Shown piece by piece: positions 43,820-52,036 of a stretch of DNA of 64,000 nucleotides (positions within the stretch are counted from its first letter, which is position 1; each line of letters opens with the position of its first letter). The notes under the pieces are model-generated. The model was given only the letters and a program-made list of their open reading frames with translations. It made no database searches and had not been told where the DNA came from. Source of the stretch: Arthrobacter sp. MYb213 (GTDB lineage: Bacteria > Actinomycetota > Actinomycetes > Actinomycetales > Micrococcaceae); NCBI RefSeq assembly GCF_002979915.1, contig NZ_PCQA01000002.1, positions 310,001 through 374,000 of the forward strand. The letters are read 5' to 3'. The position numbers and the translations under genes were made by a program.

Positions 43820-44758
43820 ATGAGTTCCGGCAGCAATAAACCAGTTCGCTCCGAACATTCCTTGGGCCTGATCCAAGGCACCGCAGCGTACCTCATTTGG
43901 GGGCTACTCCCCCTGTACTTCCTGTTTTTACCGCAGATCTCAGCCTTTGAATTTGTTGCTGTGCGGGTCGTTTTCTCGTTGATCTTCTGTTTTTTGTTGT
44001 TGCTAGTCACCAAACAGATTCGCTTGTTCATCAGCATGTTCAAGGACGGCAAAACGGTGGGCCGGCTCGGCCTTGCCAGCGTTTTGATTGCAGTGAACTG
44101 GACGCTGTACGCCTTTGCGGTACTCACCGGCCACGTTTTAGAGGCTTCGTTAGGGTACTTCATCAACCCCATCGTCGCGATTGTCCTGGGCGTGATCGTC
44201 TTGAAGGAAAAGCTCAGTCGCCTGCAGTGGCTCTCCTTGGCCGTTGCCGCACTGGCAGTCATCGTGTTGACGGTCGGCTTGGGCCGGGTCCCCTGGATCT
44301 CCTTGGGCTTGGCTTTTTCCTTTGGATTTTATGGACTGGTCAAAAATCAGGTCGGCAAAAGTGGAACCGCTTTGGGTGCGCTCACCATGGAAACGCTACT
44401 GCTGACCCCGCTATCGCTCATTTTCTTGGGCTGGACGATGCTCCACGGCACCTCGGTGTTTACCTCCGTCAACGTGCCAACCTTTGCCTTGCTTGCAGTC
44501 AGTGGCATTATCACGGCGGTACCGCTATTGCTCTTTGGTGGGGCGGCCCGGCGTCTTCCGCTAAGTACCTTGGGTTCCTTGCAGTTCTTGGCACCGATTA
44601 TGCAGTTCTTCCTCGGCCTACTGGTCTTCAGCGAGTCGATGCCGGCAGAACGTTGGATAGGCTTCGCGCTGGTCTGGGTGGCGGTAATACTCATTGTTTT
44701 GGATATGGTTCGAACCCCGCGCGTTGGCCCGGGGCCCGAACCCAAAAAAGTCAGCTGA
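43820..44758 (+). CDS. rarD: RarD-type EamA-family transporter
   Basis: 312 residues with ten membrane spans in two EamA repeats. RarD features include GTAAYLIWGLLPLYF at the N-terminus, VNWTLYAFAVLTGHVLEASLGY, FINPIVAIVLGVIVLKEKL, and AVSGIITAVPLLLFGGAARR. Drug/metabolite transporter superfamily; RarD was named for chloramphenicol sensitivity, but the natural substrate is unknown. A long bidirectional terminator follows. Confidence 0.9.
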   Translation: MSSGSNKPVRSEHSLGLIQGTAAYLIWGLLPLYFLFLPQISAFEFVAVRVVFSLIFCFLLLLVTKQIRLFISMFKDGKTVGRLGLASVLIAVNWTLYAFAVLTGHVLEASLGYFINPIVAIVLGVIVLKEKLSRLQWLSLAVAALAVIVLTVGLGRVPWISLGLAFSFGFYGLVKNQVGKSGTALGALTMETLLLTPLSLIFLGWTMLHGTSVFTSVNVPTFALLAVSGIITAVPLLLFGGAARRLPLSTLGSLQFLAPIMQFFLGLLVFSESMPAERWIGFALVWVAVILIVLDMVRTPRVGPGPEPKKVS

Positions 44759-44773
44759 TCAACAGATTCCTTA

Positions 44774-44819
44774 AATAACACTGGGGCTGGTTCATTGATG
44801 AACCAGCCCCAGTGTTATT
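44774..44819. terminator. Bidirectional terminator between rarD and gabT
   Basis: A perfect inverted repeat with arms containing AACACTGGGGCTGGTTCAT, flanked by AT-rich sequence on both sides. Confidence 0.88.
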
Positions 44820-44829
44820 TATTTACGAA

Positions 44830-46170
44830 CTAAGCGTGCTTGCGGATTGCCGCTTCGAGAACGTCAAAGGCTTCGCCGAGCAGCTCGTCACTGATCACCA
44901 ATGGTGGGAGCAGGCGCACTACGTTGCCGTAGGTACCGCAGGTGAGGATCAGAACGCCTTCTGCGAGACATTCCTCTGCGATCTTCTTGGTCAGTGCGGC
45001 GTCTGGTTCCTTGCCACCGGCCTTGACGAATTCAATGGCAACCATTGCGCCACGTCCACGGATGTCACCTAGTGCGGAGACTTCCTTCTGGATTGCACCA
45101 AAGCGAGTGAAGAACTGCTCTTCGATCTGGCGGGCACGCCCGGCCAGATCCTGCTCTTCCATGAACTTGATGCTCTCTAGCGCTGCAGCCACGGCCACCG
45201 GGTTGCCACCGTAGGTGCCGCCCAGTCCGCCACCATGGACCGAGTCCAATAGTTCGGCGCGACCGATCAGGCCAGATAGTGGCATACCGCCAGCGATGCC
45301 CTTTGCCACGGTTACCAGATCTGGTTCGATACCTTCGATGTCCGAGGCGAACCATGCGCCCGAGCGGGCGAAGCCTGCCTGGACTTCGTCAGCGATGAAC
45401 ACGATACCGTTTTCCTTGGCCCACTCTGCCACGCGTGGCAGGAAGCCAGTGGCGGGAACGATGAAGCCACCCTCGCCCTGGATTGGTTCGATGATGATCG
45501 CGGCGATCTGATCTCCGCCGATCTGCTTCTCCATGGCCAAGATTGCGCGCTCTGCGGCCTCTTTACCTGAGATGTTTGGGTTTTCTTCGCGGTATGGGTA
45601 GCTCATTGGCATCCGGTAGATCTCTGGAGCCAGTGGGCCGAATCCACGCTTGTAAGGGGCTGCCTTGGCAGTCAGACCCATGGTGAGGTTCGTTCGGCCG
45701 TGATAGGCGTGGTCAAAAGCCACCACTGCCTGGCGTCCGGTGGCTACGCGAGCGACCTTGATCGCGTTTTCAACGGCTTCGGCGCCGGAGTTGAAGAATA
45801 CTGCGCGCTTTTCAAAGTGGCCCGGAGTGATCGTCGCTAGCTTCTCGGCCAACTCGATGTAGTTCTCGTACGGTGCCACCATGAAGCAAGTGTGGGTGAA
45901 TCGAGCTGCCTGCTCGGCAACTGCCTTGGCTACCGCTGGGTTCGACGCACCGACGGTGGTAACCGCGATACCCGAGCCGAGGTCGATGAGCTGATTTCCG
46001 TCCACGTCAACGATGATTCCACCGTCTACATCGGCTGCGTAGACCGGCAGGCTAGAGGCAACGCCGGCTGCGACTGCCTTGGCACGGCGGGCGGCCAGTG
46101 CCTGGGACTTTGGACCTGGGAAGGCGCCATTGATCTGGCGCTTCTGCTCAATGCGGTAAGTAACGTCCAC
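44830..46170 (-). CDS. gabT: 4-aminobutyrate aminotransferase
   Basis: 446 residues, class III aminotransferase. It transfers the amino group of GABA to 2-oxoglutarate, giving succinic semialdehyde. Motifs are VFFNSGAEAVENAIKVAR, FDHAYHGRTNLTMGLT, FIADEVQAGFARSG and the cofactor lysine in VTVAKGIAGGMPL. The start is GTG 46170 (MDVTYRIEQKRQ) with AAAGGA six to seven bases upstream; the frame extends to 46185. No succinic-semialdehyde dehydrogenase is adjacent. The gene lies downstream of metP-metS, separated by a terminator, with a PucR regulator beyond. Confidence 0.92.
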   Translation of the reverse strand: MDVTYRIEQKRQINGAFPGPKSQALAARRAKAVAAGVASSLPVYAADVDGGIIVDVDGNQLIDLGSGIAVTTVGASNPAVAKAVAEQAARFTHTCFMVAPYENYIELAEKLATITPGHFEKRAVFFNSGAEAVENAIKVARVATGRQAVVAFDHAYHGRTNLTMGLTAKAAPYKRGFGPLAPEIYRMPMSYPYREENPNISGKEAAERAILAMEKQIGGDQIAAIIIEPIQGEGGFIVPATGFLPRVAEWAKENGIVFIADEVQAGFARSGAWFASDIEGIEPDLVTVAKGIAGGMPLSGLIGRAELLDSVHGGGLGGTYGGNPVAVAAALESIKFMEEQDLAGRARQIEEQFFTRFGAIQKEVSALGDIRGRGAMVAIEFVKAGGKEPDAALTKKIAEECLAEGVLILTCGTYGNVVRLLPPLVISDELLGEAFDVLEAAIRKHA

Positions 46171-46308
46171 CGTGATTCCTTTCAAAAAAATAACCGGCTC
46201 TGTTTCGGCCGGTATGACTCTAAATAGAACACTATGGCCGGGATTCGTATCGATCTACCAATACCGGCACAAAAATGAACTATCTTCATAGTGCACTTGC
46301 ACAAGAAA

Positions 46309-46349
46309 GGTCTCCACCCCACAAATCTAGGATTTGCGGGGTGGAGACC
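46309..46349 (-). terminator. Terminator of metP-metS
   Basis: GGTCTCCACCCC and CAAATC arms with their complements form a long stem with one mismatch, followed on the minus strand by TTTCTTG. Confidence 0.83.
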
Positions 46350-46363
46350 AGATGACTTTGTGG

Positions 46364-46504
46364 TTACTCGTTACCCGTTGGGGCGAGCTCTACATCATCG
46401 TCCTGTTTCTCAGGATGACGGGATAGATTCCACAGACTTAGCGCCAAGCCGCCCCAAATGGTCAGCATGGAGATGATCATGAAGGTAATTGCGATTCCAC
46501 TCAT
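46364..46504 (-). CDS. metS: Small subunit of NSS-type amino-acid transporter (MetS-like)
   Basis: 46 residues, below common gene-calling limits: MSGIAITFMIISMLTIWGGL, then ALSLWNLSRHPEKQ and an acidic tail. One membrane span, then a basic/acidic cytoplasmic tail. This matches MetS, the obligatory small subunit of the Na+-dependent methionine/alanine importer MetPS of corynebacteria. It starts two bases after the metP stop, with AAAGGAG inside the metP end, so it is translationally coupled to it. Confidence 0.85.
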   Translation of the reverse strand: MSGIAITFMIISMLTIWGGLALSLWNLSRHPEKQDDDVELAPTGNE

Positions 46505-46506
46505 GG

Positions 46507-48105
46507 CTAGTACTCCTTTCCAACTGGGTCAGGCAACTCTTCTGCCTCGACTTTTTGCTGGTGTTCCTCAAATTCAGGATCATTCAGCTTAGACTTCTTG
46601 CTCCATGGGATGAAGGACATCAATACAGCACCAACAATCAGCGCACCAGCCATGCCCCAACCAAAGACTCCGTTGAACCAGACCGGGTAGCCCGAGTAAG
46701 ACTCGGAGATTTTAGTCTGGACTTCATTGATCAGCATGTAACCCAGCGCGGCCGGGCCCACACCGCCAACCAGAACCATCCAGCCGGTACCCAACTTGAT
46801 CGAGCTGTGACGGTTCAGGTGCTTAGCCAAACGTGGCAGCATGCCAAGACCTGCACCGAAGACAATCACGATAACCAATGCACAGGCAAGGATGCCGAAC
46901 TGGTTCACGAACGCGTCCATGGTGTCCAGCAGATAGAGACCCGTGGTTGTCGGGAAGAGAACCATCGAGATAAACGCCACCGGAAGGGTAACCACCAAAG
47001 TGGCGGACTTGCGGTTCCAGCCCAGCTTGTCCTGGAACGCGGCAACGATCACCTCAAGGATCGAGATCAACGAGGTCAACCCCGCGAAGACCAGGGAGCC
47101 GAAGAACAGCACACCGATGACCGAACCAAATGGTGCGGCCGAGACGATGGTTGGGAAGGCGATAAACGCTAGTCCGATACCACTGGTGGCAACATCGCCA
47201 ACCGCGGAGTTCGCGTTGTATGCCATGAAGCCAAGAGCTGCGAAGACACCGATACCTGCAAGCAATTCGAAGCTGGAGTTAGCGAAAGCTACAACGTAAC
47301 CCGAACCGGTCAGGTCACTCTTGCGCTTCATGTAGGAGGAGTAAGTGACCATGATGCCGAAGGCTACGGACAGCGAGAAGAAGATGTGACCAAAGGCCGC
47401 AGCCCAGACGCCAGGGTTCGCCAATGCTTCGAAGTTCGGGGTGAAGAATGCGTTCAGACCGTCAATTGCGCCAGGCAGGAAGACCGACTGAACTACGAGG
47501 ATCAGGAACATCACGATTAGCAACGGCATGAAGATACCGTTGGCACGCGAGATGCCCTTGTTGACCCCGGCCACCATGATGATGATCGCAACGAGCCATA
47601 CGCCAAGCATCGGTCCGAAGACGCCACCGACGATATCCAAGGAGACACCGGCCTCTGGGGCAACCTGCAAGAAATCTTCCATGAAGAAGGTCGCGGCATC
47701 GTCGCCCCAAGCCTTCGTGATGGAGAACCAGCAGTACATAGCAGCCCACGCGATAATTGCCGCGTAGTAGATCGCGATCACGAAGCAGATGAGAACCTGC
47801 CACCAACCAAGCACTTCTGCTTTGCGGTTAGCGCGGCGGTACGCCAGCGGAGCTGAGCCGCGGTAGCGGTGGCCGATCGAGTAGTCCAAAAATAGCAGTG
47901 GAATACCCGCACAAAGAATTGCAACTAGGTATGGGATTAGGAATGCGCCGCCGCCGTTTTCGTAGGCGACATAGGGGAAACGCCAGATGTTTCCCAGACC
48001 AACGGCTGAACCAATCGCCGAGAGGATAAAAAGCTTGCGTGACGAGAATGTCTCGCGCTTGCCTTCAGCGAGTGGAGCGCCCTTTTTCAAAGATGGAGTG
48101 CTCAT
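46507..48105 (-). CDS. metP: Sodium-dependent amino-acid transporter of the NSS family (MetP-like)
   Basis: 532 residues with 12 membrane helices. The NSS signature SAIGSAVGLGNIWRFPYVAYENGGGAFLIPY spans helix 1 and the Na+ sites. LDYSIGHRYRGSAP and SVAFGIMVTYSSYM are also typical. The extended second half and the linked small subunit identify the MetP type, a methionine and alanine importer in Corynebacterium. Substrate here is inferred. TAGTTT lies six bases before the ATG with no Shine-Dalgarno, so the mRNA is probably leaderless. Divergent from the PucR-family regulator. Confidence 0.9.
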   Translation of the reverse strand: MSTPSLKKGAPLAEGKRETFSSRKLFILSAIGSAVGLGNIWRFPYVAYENGGGAFLIPYLVAILCAGIPLLFLDYSIGHRYRGSAPLAYRRANRKAEVLGWWQVLICFVIAIYYAAIIAWAAMYCWFSITKAWGDDAATFFMEDFLQVAPEAGVSLDIVGGVFGPMLGVWLVAIIIMVAGVNKGISRANGIFMPLLIVMFLILVVQSVFLPGAIDGLNAFFTPNFEALANPGVWAAAFGHIFFSLSVAFGIMVTYSSYMKRKSDLTGSGYVVAFANSSFELLAGIGVFAALGFMAYNANSAVGDVATSGIGLAFIAFPTIVSAAPFGSVIGVLFFGSLVFAGLTSLISILEVIVAAFQDKLGWNRKSATLVVTLPVAFISMVLFPTTTGLYLLDTMDAFVNQFGILACALVIVIVFGAGLGMLPRLAKHLNRHSSIKLGTGWMVLVGGVGPAALGYMLINEVQTKISESYSGYPVWFNGVFGWGMAGALIVGAVLMSFIPWSKKSKLNDPEFEEHQQKVEAEELPDPVGKEY

Positions 48106-48226
48106 GGCACTAAACTAGCCTAAATAGTTCACATTATGGGCAATTTTTTGATAACAATGTCCAGTATCTGAACAAGTTAGTTTTTCGGGAACTTTACCGA
48201 GCACTCTAGAATTGCCTTATGGCAAT
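48106..48226. promoter_or_regulatory. metP-pucR divergent promoter region with palindrome over the pucR start
   Basis: TAGAAT and then TGCCTT directly precede the pucR ATG, and TAGTTT then AGTGCC directly precede the metP ATG, so both promoters look leaderless. ATTGCC-TTAT-GGCAAT (48211-48226) is a palindrome containing the pucR start codon. GTTCA and TGAAC arms lie further left with a long spacer. Confidence 0.45.
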
Positions 48227-49622
48227 CACTTTACGCGCCCTATTGGCTATTGACGAGCTGGACTTACGTCCGCTGAACGATCATTCCACAGCCAATAACA
48301 CCGCAATCACCTGGGGCGCGGTTACCGAACTTCTCAACCCGGCGGACTTTCTCACAGGCCGTGAAATTGTCCTCACCACGGGGGTCCGGCAAAAAACAAC
48401 CGCAAGTCAACGCGAGTTCGTGAGAACACTTGCGGAGAACGATGTGGTGGCTTTGGGATTCGGCACCGGACTGGGACATAAAAATGTTCCAGCGACAATC
48501 TTACAGACAGCAAACGAAGTTGGGTTGCCCGTCTTTGAGGTACCCTACCAAATTCCTTTTGCTGCGATCACCCGAGTCATCGCCGAGGCACTGAATGCCG
48601 ACCACCTCAAACGGCTCGAACGCCTGCTACGTTCGCACCAGAAACTGACGCGGGCGCTGCTCTCCTCAGATCTCCAAACGATGCTTAGTGAACTCGCGCG
48701 AATCCTCAACACCGATGTTGCACTGACCCTATTTGGCGAATGCATCAGCGGTGACTTCGATCCAGAGCGCGATTGGAATAGTCTGCCGGTAGCCACTGGC
48801 ATCCGCGATAAATGTGTCTTGCACCTAGCCAAGCCCTATGCCGCAGACCCGCTTATCGAATACGCACAGTCATTGATCGGTTTGGAAGTGGCCAACAACG
48901 CCCGGTTACTCTCCTCTGAACGCCAGTCCAATGGGCAGGTCTTGGCGGATCTCGCGGCGGGCACACTCACCGGAGCGGACGCGGCGGTCCGTGTCGGTGC
49001 ACTGGGGCTGACCCCGAAACGTGAGCACGCGGTAATCCTCATCCAGGCCGCCACTCAACCAGAACGCTTGCATGCCTTGCCACTACCGGCCGAGCTCAGC
49101 TCGCAGGTCTCGGTGATCGTGGAGGATCGCTTAGCGATTATTGTGGCGCACAATCAGCTCCAGGCGTCGGTGGCTCGCTTGGATGCGTACCTCAGTGACG
49201 CCGGGATCACCGCTCGGGTGGGTTATGGCGGACGCTACCCAAACACCACCGGCATCCGCTGGAGCTATTTTGAGGCGCTGGAAGCACTGAGTCATGGTGA
49301 TCGCGTCAATGTTCCAAATAAGTTGTCATTGACTTCGCTATTGCTTGCCGCACGTGATGTGCCACTCCAAGACCTCGCCGAAGAGGCCCTAGGGCCCATC
49401 AGAAAATTTGATGCAACTCACGATTCGGATCTAGAACAAACGCTGCGCGAGTACCTAAATCGTGATGGTTCGGTCGGCGCAGTCGCCGAATCACTAGGGT
49501 TACACCGCAATACAGTGCGCTACCGCTTGCAACAAATCGCCGAACTATCCGGATACGATCCGAACATCACCAGTGATCGGGTCCAGCTGTGGATCGCGTT
49601 GAGCGCACTTGAACTGGGCTAA
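48219..49622 (+). CDS. PucR-family transcriptional regulator
   Basis: 467 residues. The N-terminal PucR domain (about 1-125) has LLNPADFLTGREIVLTTGV and LGFGTGLGHKNVPATIL. The C-terminal helix-turn-helix (HTH_30) is SVGAVAESLGLHRNTVRYRLQQIAELSGYDP. Relatives activate purine, proline or GABA catabolism genes upon ligand binding. The divergent position to metPS-gabT makes that cluster its likely target. The start seems leaderless. Confidence 0.9.
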   Translation: MAITLRALLAIDELDLRPLNDHSTANNTAITWGAVTELLNPADFLTGREIVLTTGVRQKTTASQREFVRTLAENDVVALGFGTGLGHKNVPATILQTANEVGLPVFEVPYQIPFAAITRVIAEALNADHLKRLERLLRSHQKLTRALLSSDLQTMLSELARILNTDVALTLFGECISGDFDPERDWNSLPVATGIRDKCVLHLAKPYAADPLIEYAQSLIGLEVANNARLLSSERQSNGQVLADLAAGTLTGADAAVRVGALGLTPKREHAVILIQAATQPERLHALPLPAELSSQVSVIVEDRLAIIVAHNQLQASVARLDAYLSDAGITARVGYGGRYPNTTGIRWSYFEALEALSHGDRVNVPNKLSLTSLLLAARDVPLQDLAEEALGPIRKFDATHDSDLEQTLREYLNRDGSVGAVAESLGLHRNTVRYRLQQIAELSGYDPNITSDRVQLWIALSALELG

Positions 49623-49641
49623 TTCTCGATAGGATAAAGAC

Positions 49642-50076
49642 ATGGCTGACATGTTTCTTGAGAAGTTCCGTTCCCTCGTCCCGAAATACCTTGAGGACAA
49701 GTGGAATGAAGCTGACGGGTTGAATGCCGAGGAGCTGGCCGAGGGCCTAGCCCAGTCCGGCGTTTCGATCCCGTTTGTCCTCGAAGAGTTCTACCTCGCG
49801 TTAGGTAACAACGAAGACTTCACCGAGGCCTACCATTTCTTCTTTGATCCCGAAGAACTAGAAGTTGACGGGGAATACCTACTCTTCTTAGAAGACGAAG
49901 AAGAAAAATACGTGTGGGGATTCAAAACTTCCCAGCTTTCGGTGCCAGATCCAATCGTTTACCGCCGCAATAACTCGAAGGGAACGTGGACCAGCGAAGA
50001 AGGTACCTTCAGCGAATTTACCTTTGACATGTTCAGCTGGGTCTTTGAAGAACTAGCAGCTGAACTGGATGACTAG
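49642..50076 (+). CDS. Acidic SUKH/SMI1-KNR4-like protein
   Basis: 144 residues, strongly acidic (ending FEELAAELDD). The pattern VSIPFVLEEFYLALGNNEDF, then FFFDPEELEVDGEYLLFLEDEEEKYVWGF resembles the SUKH fold (start of strand pair, F-Y motif, LxFxxE-x-WG). SUKH proteins include contact-dependent toxin immunity proteins, but also housekeeping proteins. No toxin is adjacent. The stop overlaps the GTG start of the HIT gene (TAGTG), so the two are co-translated. GGATAAAG precedes the ATG. The family call is by eye. Confidence 0.55.
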   Translation: MADMFLEKFRSLVPKYLEDKWNEADGLNAEELAEGLAQSGVSIPFVLEEFYLALGNNEDFTEAYHFFFDPEELEVDGEYLLFLEDEEEKYVWGFKTSQLSVPDPIVYRRNNSKGTWTSEEGTFSEFTFDMFSWVFEELAAELDD

Positions 50077-50588
50077 TGCTCCATAGCTCCCACGAACCTG
50101 CTGGCTATCAGTGCCCGTTTTGCGAGTTGCTCAACGACCAGCCTTTTAGCCCAGATAATCTGTGCGCGCCAAGCGACCTGATTTATCGCACGCCGTTGGT
50201 GGCCGCCATCATGGCTTGTGATGGCTTCGGGAATTATGGCGGTCACGTGATGATCATTCCCACCGCCCATTTGGAGGCGCTCTATGATCTGGATGAGCAA
50301 ACGGGTTCCGCCATCATGTGGGAAACCAAACGTGTTGCCTTGGCGATGAAGTTGGCGTGGAATCCCGCGGGCACCAGTACCAGGCAACACAACGAGCCGG
50401 CAGGCAATCAGCATGTCTGGCATTATCACCAGCATGTTTTTCCGCGCTACGCGGACGATGAGCTGTACCGTCAGCTACGCCACCGGGTATCGGTGGAAGA
50501 CCGCGCACGCAAGGCTCTGGAGCTTCGTAGCGCCTTGTTCTCCGCCGAGCACCCCTCACGGCTGACCGACGCCGACGTGGTTCGCTAA
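50076..50588 (+). CDS. HIT-family nucleotide hydrolase/transferase
   Basis: 170 residues from GTG 50076. The histidine-triad motif HVWHYHQHVFPRY (H-x-H-x-H-hydrophobic pattern, slightly extended) and GGHVMIIPTAHLEALYDL identify the family. A zinc-like CPFCELLND pair is near the N-terminus. HIT proteins cleave nucleotide phosphoramidates or dinucleoside polyphosphates. Coupling to the SUKH-like gene by a one-base overlap is unusual. A terminator follows. Confidence 0.85.
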   Translation: MLHSSHEPAGYQCPFCELLNDQPFSPDNLCAPSDLIYRTPLVAAIMACDGFGNYGGHVMIIPTAHLEALYDLDEQTGSAIMWETKRVALAMKLAWNPAGTSTRQHNEPAGNQHVWHYHQHVFPRYADDELYRQLRHRVSVEDRARKALELRSALFSAEHPSRLTDADVVR

Positions 50589-50601
50589 ATAATACTTAAA
50601 C

Positions 50602-50641
50602 AAACGCTGCCTGCTCTTCGAAAGAAGAACAGGCAGCGTTT
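50602..50641. terminator. Bidirectional terminator between the HIT gene and the polyprenyl synthase
   Basis: AAACGCTGCCTG and TCTTC arms pair with their complements around GAAA; one mismatch. Confidence 0.85.
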
Positions 50642-50652
50642 GGGTTTAAAAC

Positions 50653-51750
50653 TTAGGCCTCGCGGGTAACTACCGCATCGGCGAAGGAAATCAGCGCTTG
50701 CTTGATAGTTCCTTCGGGCAACGGCGCAAGAATCTCAATTGCATCATCTGCCCACCGGCGGGCTACGTTCCAGGCTTCCTGAGTTGCCGGGTGCGCGGCT
50801 ACGGCGGTGACCGCCTGAGCCAATGCTTCATCGGTGGTTAGATCCGCGTCGACCAGCTGGACCGCGGCTTGCGCCTGGGCGTCACCGTGTTCGGCTGCCT
50901 GACGTAGCAGCAGGATCGGGAGGGTTGGGACTCCTTCACGAAGATCGGTTCCGGGGGTTTTGCCCGAATCTGATTCCTCGGAAGCGATATCGATGACGTC
51001 GTCGGCGACCTGGAAAGCCACGCCGACCTTTTCGCCATACTCGCGCAGTACCTCAACAAACTGTGGGCTACCACCGAACCTGGCGCCGAAGGCTCCGGAG
51101 GTTGCCAGCAATGAGGCGGTCTTATCGCTGATCACCTGAATATGGTGGGTGATCGCATCGTCGTTCTCGCGTGGGCCAATCGATTCGTGCAGCTGGCCTA
51201 GGCACAAGCGCTCGAAGGTTCGCGACTGCCAGCGTACGGCCTCGGGGCCAAGCTCGGATCCGAAGACCGAAGCGCGGGCGAAGATCAGGTCACCGGCGAG
51301 GATCGCCACGGAGTTGCCCCAGACCTCGTGGGCGGTGGGTGCTCCGCGACGCATCGGAGCGGAGTCCATCACGTCATCGTGGTAAAGGGTCGCCAGGTGG
51401 GTCAGCTCGACCACCGCGGCCGCCTTGATCACGTCGTCGTTGATGCCGTCGCCCAAAAGGGCTGTGAGCAGCACCAGCAGTGGGCGCACGCGTTTTCCGC
51501 CGGCCTCCACGAGGTGGCGGCTGGTGGCATCAATTAGCGGGTCGGAGTTGGCTATCGCGTCTCGCAGTAGCTTCTCAACTTTGGCCATACCCACGGAGAT
51601 GGCAGGGCCAAACTCCGGGTCTTCGGCAATCAGCGCGAAGCCCGACGGAAGACTTATGGCCGCAGCGAGTACCGCGGTTTCAGGATTCAGCTCAATCGAG
51701 TCGGACACCTCGTGGCCGGCTGCGGTCCAGTTGCTCTTGGAATCAGTCAC
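50653..51750 (-). CDS. Polyprenyl diphosphate synthase (menaquinone side chain)
   Basis: 365 residues. A trans-prenyltransferase with the first aspartate motif LYHDDVMD (Asp125, Asp126, Asp129) and the second, QVADDVIDIA (Asp250, Asp251, Asp254). GGKRVRP is upstream and GDLIFARA follows. Length and the small residues before the first motif fit a long-chain synthase (hepta- to nonaprenyl). The nearby menF, menD and menC genes point to menaquinone side-chain synthesis. GrcC-type enzymes occupy this position in other actinobacteria. Confidence 0.88.
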   Translation of the reverse strand: MTDSKSNWTAAGHEVSDSIELNPETAVLAAAISLPSGFALIAEDPEFGPAISVGMAKVEKLLRDAIANSDPLIDATSRHLVEAGGKRVRPLLVLLTALLGDGINDDVIKAAAVVELTHLATLYHDDVMDSAPMRRGAPTAHEVWGNSVAILAGDLIFARASVFGSELGPEAVRWQSRTFERLCLGQLHESIGPRENDDAITHHIQVISDKTASLLATSGAFGARFGGSPQFVEVLREYGEKVGVAFQVADDVIDIASEESDSGKTPGTDLREGVPTLPILLLRQAAEHGDAQAQAAVQLVDADLTTDEALAQAVTAVAAHPATQEAWNVARRWADDAIEILAPLPEGTIKQALISFADAVVTREA

Positions 51751-51996
51751 TGTTTTACGGCTTACTTATCTTTCATCGGGTTGGTCATCGCAAAGAACGA
51801 AGACTCCTTGCATGCCAAATGCACGCAAACTTCACTCTAGCCGATGCTTACCACTGAGCGTCTTCGGGCACTCCGCAACCGCCGTTGATGACCGGCGGAG
51901 CACCAGAACTGTATTCGTCCCTGAGTTTACCGGTTGATCCATAGTGTGCGACACCAACCCGCTACATCTCACATGGGTGAGCAGTAACACCTAGCG

Positions 51997-52026
51997 CTGA
52001 CCAACGCGGGTGCGTCGCGGTAGGCT
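51997..52026 (+). promoter_or_regulatory. Promoter of menF
   Basis: CTGACC (51997-52002), an 18-base spacer and TAGGCT (52021-52026). The start codon at 52037 lies 10 bases further and no Shine-Dalgarno is visible, so the leader is only a few bases. Confidence 0.55.
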
Positions 52027-52036
52027 TAGCCCTATC

